A stretch of 64,000 bases of DNA, from positions 124,001 through 188,000 of the forward strand of contig DASZPM010000031.1 of NCBI GenBank assembly GCA_035550215.1, written 5' to 3'. Each line of letters opens with the position of its first letter. The stretch's first letter is position 1. Both the position numbers and the translations under genes were made by a program. The notes under the pieces were generated by a model, which had not been told where the DNA came from, made no database searches, and was given only the letters and a program-made list of their open reading frames with translations. Shown in pieces: positions 43,430 through 51,013 of this stretch. Origin of the DNA: JABDFW01 sp035550215. Its GTDB lineage: Bacteria; Bacteroidota; Bacteroidia; Chitinophagales; Chitinophagaceae.

Positions 43430-43834
43430 TTATTCCGCAAACGCCGTTAAAGCTTTTTTAGCGCGTTTTGCAGATGCTGCCCTTTCAGCATAAGCCACAA
43501 ATAAAATGCCCAGCGTGTACATGAGCATATCCGTCCATGAAAATGCGTTACCTAAAATTAGTTTTGCCATGGTTGAATTTTTAAGACCCAGATGCACCAG
43601 TAATTTAAAATACTGCAGCACCTCAATTAAGTATGCAAACAGCAGCACGGCAATACAGGCTGTTTTTGTTGCCCATGTTGTAAAGCTTTTAACAAAACAG
43701 TAAATAAGTATCACTACCAAAAAATCACCGCCGTAGGGGCGTATAATACTGTCGTGCATAAACACGCCGATAAATATTTCCGCCGCCAGCAATGTAAGCA
43801 TCCAGATAAAATATGCTTTGTTAAAGCGGAACAT
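43430..43834 (-). CDS. DUF2809 membrane protein
   Basis: A 134-residue membrane protein with four hydrophobic spans (about 6-26, 35-50, 55-74, 95-115). The RPYGGDFLVVILIYCFVK segment and EVLQYFKLL are the DUF2809 hallmarks. Function unknown. It precedes the MpaB-like gene by 12 bases, so the two are probably co-transcribed. Confidence 0.8.
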   Translation of the reverse strand: MFRFNKAYFIWMLTLLAAEIFIGVFMHDSIIRPYGGDFLVVILIYCFVKSFTTWATKTACIAVLLFAYLIEVLQYFKLLVHLGLKNSTMAKLILGNAFSWTDMLMYTLGILFVAYAERAASAKRAKKALTAFAE

Positions 43835-44025
43835 ATAATTTTAAAAGTACTTTGAATTGCAAAGTAAATGATAAATAGTGTAAAAGAAAATTAAAAAAAT
43901 TGCAGGAGTGCGAAGTAAAACGTGTTTTACGGTTGCTGGTGGTGATATGGGTAGCGGCAGAAAAAAACATGCACAGCAAAATAAAAACCAGCGCATGTTG
44001 GCGAACGATACCTGCCCGGTTTATT

Positions 44026-45051
44026 TTATTCTGCTAAGAATGCTTTTACAGCACCAAGCACCTTATCCATTTCGCACCCAGGGGCTAAGTGCCCGCAATT
44101 ATTGTCCAGTTCAAGCATTTGGGCATGCACCATGGCTGCGAATTTAGTAGCAGGTATGGGATTAACCATGTGGTCTTGTTTCGACGTAATGATAAGCATT
44201 TTGGCGGTTACCTTTTTTGCGGCGTCTTCCAGCGGCCCGCCCGCGGGTTGAGTAACATCATCTTTGATCATAGCTTCCAGTTGGCGGTGCCAATTGTTCC
44301 AGTCAAAACCACCTGAAGTTTTTACAGCATCAAACCACACTGTAAAACTGTCCCGCTTAATGTTTTCCGCCATATATGTAGGGGAAGATATTGCCAGCCG
44401 GTGTATGATGGTAACAGGTGTTATGGCCGGGTGACCGGTATAATTGCCGTTGTGGTAAGCGGTGTCCCGCTCCATTGCCTCCAACTCGCCGTTCCACAAT
44501 AAAAGGTCGTTGGAGGTAAGCTGCGGCGAGCCGACAATGGGTATTACCTTATCCATGAAACCCGGGTGGCTTACCGCCCACTGGAATGACTGCATGCCGC
44601 CCATAGAAAGGCCCATTACGGCAGCGAGATGGTGTATGTTTAATTTTTCGGTGAGCATCTTGTACTGGCTTTCCACCATGTCGCGTATGGAAAATACCGG
44701 GAACTGCAGGCGCGGCTGCCTTGTACTGTTGCCAGGGGAGGATGAATAACCATCGCCCAGCGCATCAACCAATATGGCGTAATATTTTGTCGTGTCAATC
44801 AAATTGCCTGCCATAAGCCCTTCTTCATCCTTAGCCGTGCCGGTAAACCATGTGGGGCAAACAATGGCATTACTCCGCCCTGCATTAAGGATGCCGTAAG
44901 TGCGGTAGCCAATGGTGCAATCGTAAATTACCTGGCCATTTTCTAAAATAAAATTACCGATTGAGGCGTACTGCTGTTTGGCGTCGGATAATGGTTGTGC
45001 ACGTGAGATAATGAGAACAAAAACTAAGATCGCAGTAAGTAGTGATTTCAT
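44026..45051 (-). CDS. Exported MetX-like alpha/beta hydrolase
   Basis: A 341-residue protein of the homoserine O-acetyltransferase (MetX) fold. Start placed at ATG 45051, giving a signal peptide (SLLTAILVFVLIISRAQ); the frame opens earlier at 45117. The nucleophile elbow is GLSMGGMQSFQ; the acid is in SKQDHMVNPIP and the His in NNCGHLAP. MetX itself is cytosolic, so an exported relative is probably a hydrolase rather than a methionine enzyme. It is divergently oriented from the DUF488 cassette, 74 bases away. Confidence 0.85.
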   Translation of the reverse strand: MKSLLTAILVFVLIISRAQPLSDAKQQYASIGNFILENGQVIYDCTIGYRTYGILNAGRSNAIVCPTWFTGTAKDEEGLMAGNLIDTTKYYAILVDALGDGYSSSPGNSTRQPRLQFPVFSIRDMVESQYKMLTEKLNIHHLAAVMGLSMGGMQSFQWAVSHPGFMDKVIPIVGSPQLTSNDLLLWNGELEAMERDTAYHNGNYTGHPAITPVTIIHRLAISSPTYMAENIKRDSFTVWFDAVKTSGGFDWNNWHRQLEAMIKDDVTQPAGGPLEDAAKKVTAKMLIITSKQDHMVNPIPATKFAAMVHAQMLELDNNCGHLAPGCEMDKVLGAVKAFLAE

Positions 45052-45116
45052 ACCAGCAAATTGTGGAATGAATGTAAGGAATTTTGGAGTGGGGTAATTG
45101 TTTGCATATAAACTCA

Positions 45117-45124
45117 TAGCTTTG
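45117..45124 (+). promoter_or_regulatory. Bacteroidota -7 element (TAGCTTTG) for the DUF488 cassette
   Basis: TAGCTTTG matches TAnnTTTG and ends two bases before the ATG at 45126; a second ATG follows at 45129. Transcription would start at about these codons, implying a leaderless mRNA. No well-spaced -33 box is seen. Confidence 0.4.
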
Positions 45125-45125
45125 T

Positions 45126-46013
45126 ATGATGTATTATAGGCGAAAAATTATATTATCGTTGCTTCAAATTTTTGACGGCGAGCTTGACAAAATCCGCCTT
45201 CAAAAGCTCTTGTTTTTATTTACTCAAAGGCAAAAAAAAGCAGAATATGATTTTATACCCTATAAATTTGGCTGTTATTCTTATTCTGCCAATGCTGATT
45301 TGAAGGTAATGATTACAAAGGGGTTTTTGCAGGAAGATGATAGTTTATTAAAAAAGGTAGATACTTCAGATTATTTGGCAGGTTTAAAAAACGATGATAA
45401 AAACGTATTGCTGGAGGTTAAAAGATTATACGGCCACATGACTGCGGAGGCACTTATGCTGCATACATATATTAACTATCCTTATTGGGCGATTAATAGT
45501 ATCCGGGCAAGAGATGTCCTCCCACCTGTTGAGTATGACAAGTTAGATAAATATAAGCCTAAAGTGGATGAGACCATAATGTTTACTATAGGCTATGAAG
45601 GGATATCGTTAGAAGAATACTTGAATCGATTAATCAAGAATGATATTAAAATACTCATTGATGTTCGCAGTAACCCTGTTAGTATGAAATATGGCTTCAG
45701 CAAAAACCAACTGAAACAGTATTGTCAGAACATAGGTATAAAATATCTTCATTTCCCCGAGCTTGGTATTCAATCAGACCTTCGACGGAACCTAAATAGC
45801 CAGGCTGATTATAATTCGTTGTTTGAGGATTACAAAACGAATAATCTAAAAAAGACCACTGAATTGCAAAAAAATGTGTTAAACATTTTAAAAGAAAGTA
45901 ACCGTATCGCCCTTACATGTTTTGAAGCTAATATTTGTCAATGCCATCGCAAATCGTTATCAGAGTCTATTCAAGCATTGCCGGAATTTAACTACAGGAT
46001 AAAACACATTTAA
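45126..46013 (+). CDS. DUF488 protein with extra N-terminal domain
   Basis: A 295-residue two-domain protein. The N-terminal ~145 residues (LDKIRLQKLLFLFTQRQ, EYDFIPYKFGCYSY, EVKRLYGHMTAEALM) resemble in pattern the helical DUF4065/Panacea-like or YwgA-like folds, with low certainty. From about 153 comes DUF488: FTIGYEGISLEEYLNRL, ILIDVRSNPVSMKYGFSK and the conserved C265-x-E ... C273-H-R. DUF488 is uncharacterised biochemically. Visibly AT-rich relative to neighbours (about 30% GC in one hand-counted 60-base line). It overlaps the next gene by one base (TAATG), so the pair is coupled and was probably acquired together. Confidence 0.8.
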   Translation: MMYYRRKIILSLLQIFDGELDKIRLQKLLFLFTQRQKKAEYDFIPYKFGCYSYSANADLKVMITKGFLQEDDSLLKKVDTSDYLAGLKNDDKNVLLEVKRLYGHMTAEALMLHTYINYPYWAINSIRARDVLPPVEYDKLDKYKPKVDETIMFTIGYEGISLEEYLNRLIKNDIKILIDVRSNPVSMKYGFSKNQLKQYCQNIGIKYLHFPELGIQSDLRRNLNSQADYNSLFEDYKTNNLKKTTELQKNVLNILKESNRIALTCFEANICQCHRKSLSESIQALPEFNYRIKHI

Positions 46014-46834
46014 TGGCCCTGACCAAAGTTTTAATAACTGTAAAAACCTACCCTACTATTTCAAGTAAGTACGAGGAACTGGTGTGTACCGCTGGATTTA
46101 AGGAAGACGGCTCCCTGATAAGAATTTATCCAATACAATTTAGAAAGAAATCATACAGTGAACAGTATAAAAAATATGACTGGATAGAACTAGACCTCAT
46201 AAAGAACAAAAGTGATTTTCGCCCTGAGAGTTTCCGGCCTTTTTCACATGACAGCGAAATAAAAATCTTGGCACATGTTGATACGTCCAATAATTGGGCG
46301 GAAAGAAAAAAGATAGTTTTGGGGAAGATTTATTACAACCTTGCTGAATTGATAGCCGAGGCTAAGGACAAGAATATTTGCACTTCATTGGCCTTATTTA
46401 AGCCAGCTAAAATTCTGGATTTCACTATTGAAGATGCCGAACGGGAGTGGGATGAAAGCAAGGTAGCGAAACTTGAAGCAGAACGATTGCAATTTAACCT
46501 CTTTAAGCAACCGGAAGACCCGTTTAAAGTTGTACAAAAACTGCCTTATAAATTTTCATATATTTTTAAGGATAATCAAGGAAAGACCAGCAAGTTGATG
46601 ATTGAAGATTGGGAAATAGGGCAATTATATTGGAATTGTTTATTGAAACATAAGGGGAACGAATTGCTTGCAGTAACAGATGTTAAACGAAAATACTTCG
46701 ATGATTTTGCGCTTGACAAAGATTTGTATTTGTACTTAGGGACATCTCAAGTGCATCATTACGTCTCTCACAATCCATTTATGATTATTGGCACTTTTCA
46801 TCCAAAAAAAGAAATACAAGGCACTTTGTTTTAA
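46013..46834 (+). CDS. Uncharacterised partner of the DUF488 protein
   Basis: A 273-residue protein with no family I can name. It starts KVLITVKTYPTISSKYEE (residues 5-22) followed by VCTAGFKEDGSLIRIYPIQFR, a pattern I have seen in short uncharacterised proteins encoded next to DUF488 genes. The rest is soluble with alternating strands; a charged DAEREWDESKVAKLEAERL helix lies near 140-160; the end HHYVSHNPFMIIGTFHPKK is His-rich. No signal or membrane span. The start codon overlaps the DUF488 stop codon. AT-rich like its partner. The pair could be a defence or nucleic-acid-modification cassette, but that is inference only. Confidence 0.7.
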   Translation: MALTKVLITVKTYPTISSKYEELVCTAGFKEDGSLIRIYPIQFRKKSYSEQYKKYDWIELDLIKNKSDFRPESFRPFSHDSEIKILAHVDTSNNWAERKKIVLGKIYYNLAELIAEAKDKNICTSLALFKPAKILDFTIEDAEREWDESKVAKLEAERLQFNLFKQPEDPFKVVQKLPYKFSYIFKDNQGKTSKLMIEDWEIGQLYWNCLLKHKGNELLAVTDVKRKYFDDFALDKDLYLYLGTSQVHHYVSHNPFMIIGTFHPKKEIQGTLF

Positions 46835-46882
46835 GTACCTTTTACAGAAATTTTTTTGCGTATATTCATTATAAAGCCGCAC

Positions 46883-48043
46883 TCACCATTCCAGCAATTT
46901 CATCACAGCGTCGTCGCCAACTACAGCATTGGATGGTAAGGGGTTGGTTTTGTTCCAAACAGCCAGTGCCTGCGGCGCAAACATTATACAATGGCTTTCG
47001 TCCACCATGCCACCCGTGTTAAGTTCAGCGCTGTTTAATGCCAGGTGTTTTATAAAAAAGGCATACACCGCCTGCCTTTTATTAGGGCCGTAATCATGCT
47101 TTTCCAGCGGCAGGTAAACATTCTCTACGTTAGAGGCTTTGTGATAATAGCTGTAAATATTCTGTATATACGGAAACTCGGTAAAAGGCACATATTTTGT
47201 CCAGTCGTCGCCGTCTGCTACCAGCAGCAGCGGCCTTGGCGCAGCGCAGGCGGCTATTTCCACGTTATTGGTTTGAAAGCTGCCGTGTTTGTGTATGGGC
47301 ATACCGCTTTCGCACACACAGCCGCCGAAGAAATATGACGATACCATTACCACCGGGGCGGACACTTTTATCCTGTCATCAAGCGCCGTAAGTATAATGG
47401 TTTGCGTGCCGCCGCCGCTGGCGCCGGTAATGCCAATGCGGGCTGTATCAATATTGGGCAGCGAAAGCAAAAAATCCAGCGCACGTATGCTGTTCCAGGA
47501 TTGCAGTTTCAGCGCTTTGGGTATTTCGTGCTTACACTGCTTGCTGTCGCCATAGCCCACCATGTCGTACGTAAAAACGGTGGCGCCCATTTGTGCCAGC
47601 GTGGCGCAAAGTTTTTGCTGGTCTGGCTGAAAGCGGCCGTCCGGGTTTTGAAAATGCCCGTGGGGTGATAATATACCTGCCATAGGTTTGGTAGTGTCCG
47701 CAGGGCGGTACAGGTTGCCGGTTAAATAGTAGCCCGGCAGCGTTTCAATGGCAATGTTTTCAACGGTGTATTTGCCCAGCGCCATTTTGCCGGTAACTAT
47801 TACATGCAGTGGTGTTTTGGCGGGCATGTGTGTTAGCTCAGCCCCCTGTAAAATGTTGGCTTTTATCATGGCAGCGCGCTGCTGCCATGTGGCCGCATCG
47901 TGGTAGGTTTTAGCAAAGTTTTGCTGCGCCGTTATTGCCTGTTCCAGCGTAAAATAGGCGCCCCGGCAAAGGTCGGCGGTATCCGGCTGGTATTGGGCGT
48001 GCAGGAAAAGTGGGAGCAATATGGGAAGGAGAAGTTTGCGCAT
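46883..48043 (-). CDS. Exported alpha/beta hydrolase (acetyl xylan esterase-like)
   Basis: A 386-residue serine esterase. Start at ATG 48043 gives a signal peptide (LLLPILLPLFLHAQ); the ORF frame extends upstream to 48244 without support. The nucleophile is in GITGASGGGTQTI, the oxyanion-side segment is SPHGHFQNPDGR, and the catalytic His is in LEKHDYGPNK. It resembles carbohydrate or acetyl esterases of Bacteroidota. Substrate unknown. It is convergent with the DUF488 cassette; the region upstream carries the repeat array. Confidence 0.82.
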   Translation of the reverse strand: MRKLLLPILLPLFLHAQYQPDTADLCRGAYFTLEQAITAQQNFAKTYHDAATWQQRAAMIKANILQGAELTHMPAKTPLHVIVTGKMALGKYTVENIAIETLPGYYLTGNLYRPADTTKPMAGILSPHGHFQNPDGRFQPDQQKLCATLAQMGATVFTYDMVGYGDSKQCKHEIPKALKLQSWNSIRALDFLLSLPNIDTARIGITGASGGGTQTIILTALDDRIKVSAPVVMVSSYFFGGCVCESGMPIHKHGSFQTNNVEIAACAAPRPLLLVADGDDWTKYVPFTEFPYIQNIYSYYHKASNVENVYLPLEKHDYGPNKRQAVYAFFIKHLALNSAELNTGGMVDESHCIMFAPQALAVWNKTNPLPSNAVVGDDAVMKLLEW

Positions 48044-48292
48044 ACATCGTTTTTTGGCTTGACTATTCAATGCAATATTGAACCTGTAGCGGGCAGTGCA
48101 TTTTACATAAATATACGTATTTGAAAACTTTAAAAAATCAGCGGACAAAAAGCGGATTTTGCTATTTATGATGGAGGGCTTTGCAGGGCGGGGTTTTGGC
48201 AGCGTTAGCGGTAAGACGGAGGACCGCCAGGCCGGGTGTAGCATTGTTGAATTTTTTAAAAAACGAATAATTTTTTAGATAATAAATTGATT

Positions 48293-48400
48293 ATGAGAAG
48301 CTTAGTTGTTTTTGCATTCCTCCTTTTTCCTTCGTCGCCCCCTATCCCGGCCTTTCCCCCGGTGGGGGCAAGGCGATGCGGAGATTGGAGAAGGAGATGA
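48293..48400 (+). other. Mini-ORF in repeat copy 1 (35 codons)
   Basis: Starts with MRSLVVFAFLLFPSSP and is then frame-divergent from copy 2. It looks like a signal-peptide-like start, but coding status is doubtful because copy 2 differs downstream and there is no ribosome site. Confidence 0.2.
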
Positions 48401-48448
48401 TGGAGGATGGGTTGGCCGGTAACCTGATTTTTAAATAATATATTGATT

Positions 48449-48574
48449 ATGAGAAGTTTAGTTGTTTTTGCATTCCTCCTTTTTCCTTCGTCGCCCCCTA
48501 TCCCGGCCTTTCCTCGGTGGCAAGGCGACGCGAAGATTGGAGAAGGAGATGATGGAGGGTGGGTTGCCTGGTAG
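48449..48574 (+). other. Mini-ORF in repeat copy 2 (41 codons)
   Basis: Starts identically to copy 1 (MRSLVVFAFLLFPSS; one synonymous change) and ends GGWVAW. A hydrophobic leader-like peptide; no independent support for translation. Confidence 0.2.
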
Positions 48575-48825
48575 CAACTGTGGTAGATAAGCAGGGCATA
48601 TCCCTCCTGCGCCGGGATGACAGGGAATTGAATTTTTTAAAAAGTGACGAAATTTTTAAATAATATGTTGATTATGATAGGTTTAGTTGTTTTTGCATTC
48701 CTCCTTTTTCCCGCGCATTTTCCTCCCTTGCATGGTGAAGCAAAAGAAAACAGGTATGTACAGGGGTCGCCGGCAACCGAAAACCGGAAACTTGTAACTG
48801 GCAACCTGCAACTGCCAACACTCCT

Positions 48826-48833
48826 TATCTTTG
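48826..48833 (+). promoter_or_regulatory. Bacteroidota -7 element (TATCTTTG) for kbl
   Basis: TATCTTTG matches TAnnTTTG and lies 19 bases before the kbl ATG at 48853. No -33 box at the usual spacing. Confidence 0.4.
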
Positions 48834-48852
48834 TCGCCTTAAAGCTTTACGT

Positions 48853-50049
48853 ATGAATGAAAAATTTGTGGACCGCATAAAAAACGAGCTGACCGAAATA
48901 GCCGGGGCAGGACTAATGAAGAGAGAACGCATTATTACCAGTGAGCAAGGCCCGGAAATACAGGTTAATGGTAAAACAGTGCTTAACTTTTGCGCCAATA
49001 ATTACCTGGGCCTGTCCTCCCACCCAAAAGTGATTGAAGCAGCGCACAAGGCCATTGACGAACGCGGGTACGGCATGAGCAGCGTGCGGTTTATATGCGG
49101 CACGCAAGACATTCATAAAGAGCTGGAGAATAAGATTGCCGCCTTTTTGGGCATGGAAGATACCATTTTGTACGTGGCGGCTTTTGATGCCAACGGCGGT
49201 TTGTTCGAGCCCCTGTTTAGCGAACAGGATGCCATTATAAGCGACGCCTTAAACCACGCGAGCATAATTGATGGTGTGCGTTTATGTAAAGCCCAGCGCT
49301 TCAGGTACGAGCATAACAATATGGCCGACCTTGAAGCGAAGCTGAAGGAAAGCGCTAATTGCAGGAGCCGGATAATTGCTACAGACGGCTCGTTCAGCAT
49401 GGATGGCACTATTGCCCAGTTAGACAAGATTTGCGACCTGGCAGACCAGTATGATGCCATTGTAATGGTGGACGACAGCCATTCCTCCGGCTTCTTAGGC
49501 AAAACAGGCCGCGGTACGCATGAATACCGGAACGTGATGGGCAGGATTGATATTATTACCGGCACACTTGGCAAAGCCCTTGGCGGCGCCAGCGGCGGTT
49601 TTACCAGCGCAAGAAAAGAGATAGTGGAGATGTTACGGCAGCGCAGCCGGCCTTACCTTTTCAGCAATACGCTTGCACCGAGCATTGTGGGCGCTTCCAT
49701 AGCCGTGCTGGATATGCTGACTGAAACAACCGCTTTGCGCGATAAGCTGGAATACAATACCCAATACTTCAGGCAGAATATGACCGCCGCCGGTTTTGAT
49801 ATTAAGCCCGGCGACCACCCGATAGTACCTATAATGCTGTATGATGCAGTAGTTGCCCAAAACTTCGCGGCAAAGCTGCTGGATGAGGGGGTGTATGTAA
49901 TTGGCTTCTTCTTCCCGGTTGTGCCCAAAGGCCTTGCCCGCATACGCGTACAGTTAAGCGCTGCGCACGAACAGGAACATTTGGATAAAGCCATAGCGGC
50001 ATTTACCAAAGTGGGGAAGGAGCTTGGGGTGATTAAAGCCACCGCTTAA
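48853..50049 (+). CDS. kbl: Glycine C-acetyltransferase (2-amino-3-ketobutyrate CoA ligase)
   Basis: A 398-residue PLP enzyme of the alpha-oxoamine synthase family, converting 2-amino-3-ketobutyrate and CoA to glycine and acetyl-CoA in threonine breakdown. PLP Lys is K241 in TGTLGKALGG, with the upstream MVDDSHSSGFLGKTG (Asp and His contacts). Full length and typical family start. tdh, its usual partner, is not in the window. It is downstream of the repeat array and convergent with the secreted protein at 50889. Confidence 0.95.
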   Translation: MNEKFVDRIKNELTEIAGAGLMKRERIITSEQGPEIQVNGKTVLNFCANNYLGLSSHPKVIEAAHKAIDERGYGMSSVRFICGTQDIHKELENKIAAFLGMEDTILYVAAFDANGGLFEPLFSEQDAIISDALNHASIIDGVRLCKAQRFRYEHNNMADLEAKLKESANCRSRIIATDGSFSMDGTIAQLDKICDLADQYDAIVMVDDSHSSGFLGKTGRGTHEYRNVMGRIDIITGTLGKALGGASGGFTSARKEIVEMLRQRSRPYLFSNTLAPSIVGASIAVLDMLTETTALRDKLEYNTQYFRQNMTAAGFDIKPGDHPIVPIMLYDAVVAQNFAAKLLDEGVYVIGFFFPVVPKGLARIRVQLSAAHEQEHLDKAIAAFTKVGKELGVIKATA

Positions 50050-50163
50050 GTACACTAACAACGCATGTATTTATTATAAGGAGCAGGGGAGACATCAAGG
50101 CGCTGGAACGTACTTGTTTGAAGGCCCTTCATACTCCATAACAAGCAGTCCCGAAGCCATTGA

Positions 50164-50889
50164 TTATTGGTTTAAAGCAGTTACAAGGTTGATTAATAAT
50201 TGCTCACTGAACTCGTTGTTACGGTGAGCATCTAAAAAAGCATCCACCTTTGGCGAAAGGCCGCTTAACGCTTTTCTTACAGCGTGCTCTTTCAGCGCCA
50301 TCTTTATAATGGCGTTATTGTGGTAAACGTAATAGGTTATATCGTCAACAAAGGCATCGTTTACTTCGCCGTTGCGCACTTTAAGCATGTCTATGTAATC
50401 GGCCCTTACAAAAGTGGTCCTGGTGAATTTCAGCAAGGTGTAGTTTGTGTCTGCAACCAGCATCTCAAAAAAACAACCGGGAGGTAAACCGGTGTAAACG
50501 GAAGATGGCACAAACAGGTGGGGAGCATTATTGACGATGAGCGTAAAGTTTTTCACCTGGCTTTTATCTGCCTGTATAACCAGGTTGGTATCTTTTGGAC
50601 GGATAAACAGCTCCTGCCTTACCTTGTCATACAGCAAAAGATAGTTGCTGATGGTTTCATTAGCGGTTGTGGTAACAGCGCCCTGGCACCAGGCATCAGT
50701 GTAAAATTGGGAGCCTGTAACGGCGCCGGATTTATACGATTGAAAGGCATCGGAAGTTTGCATACGCCCAAGCCCGGCTATTGATTTAAAATCAACCGCC
50801 ACTGACAGGTTGTTTTTGTCGGCCTGTGCCTTGCCTGCCGCACAAAAAGCAATAGTGAGGATGGCCAATAGCAATTTTCTCATGCCCAT
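50164..50889 (-). CDS. Exported protein of unknown function
   Basis: A 241-residue protein with signal peptide (LLLAILTIAFCAAGKAQ). The mature sequence shows beta-rich segments (KNFTLIVNNAPHLFV, CFFEMLVADTNYTLLKF) and a helical end (MALKEHAVRKALSGLSPK). I do not recognise a family. Two ATGs at 50889 and 50883 are possible. Next to the glutaminase-like gene on the same strand but 124 bases away, so a link is weak. Confidence 0.6.
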   Translation of the reverse strand: MGMRKLLLAILTIAFCAAGKAQADKNNLSVAVDFKSIAGLGRMQTSDAFQSYKSGAVTGSQFYTDAWCQGAVTTTANETISNYLLLYDKVRQELFIRPKDTNLVIQADKSQVKNFTLIVNNAPHLFVPSSVYTGLPPGCFFEMLVADTNYTLLKFTRTTFVRADYIDMLKVRNGEVNDAFVDDITYYVYHNNAIIKMALKEHAVRKALSGLSPKVDAFLDAHRNNEFSEQLLINLVTALNQ

Positions 50890-51013
50890 GCAACTGTTTG
50901 CAGCAAACTAAAGTTTTATGGGCGCTGGCATGATTAAATTATGCTGTAGCAGGATTTTCAGTTGCTTAGGCAGGAATTTTAACCGCCATGAAGTTTGTGT
51001 GCAGTGCGGGCGT

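Larger units (their letters stand above)
48247..48712 (+). repeat. Three-copy dispersed repeat with covarying hairpin and mini-ORFs
   Basis: A block beginning TTGATTATGA then (A)GxTTAGTTGTTTTTGC and CTCCTTTTTCC occurs with TTGATTATGA at 48287, 48443 and 48668 (156 and 225 bases apart). Copies 1 and 2 also share a GC-rich second part ending GGAGAAGGAGATGATGG; copy 3 diverges after the T-run. Copies 1 and 2 contain a hairpin GCCTT-T-CCCCC/GGGGG-C-AAGGC in copy 1 and GCCTT-T-CC/GG-C-AAGGC in copy 2, so both arms shrank together. Each copy can encode a hydrophobic peptide starting M(R/I)(S/G)LVVFAFLLFP. The 809-base gap between the esterase and kbl is otherwise featureless. Confidence 0.85.

Noticed and set aside
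48247..48712. CRISPR array
   Set aside because: Only three units, spacing 156 and 225 bases, copies diverge, and no cas genes nearby.
48644..48856. 70-codon ORF ending at the kbl start
   Set aside because: It is repeat copy 3 read through into low-complexity text; no promoter of its own, and overlaps the kbl ATG. Kept only as part of the repeat entry.
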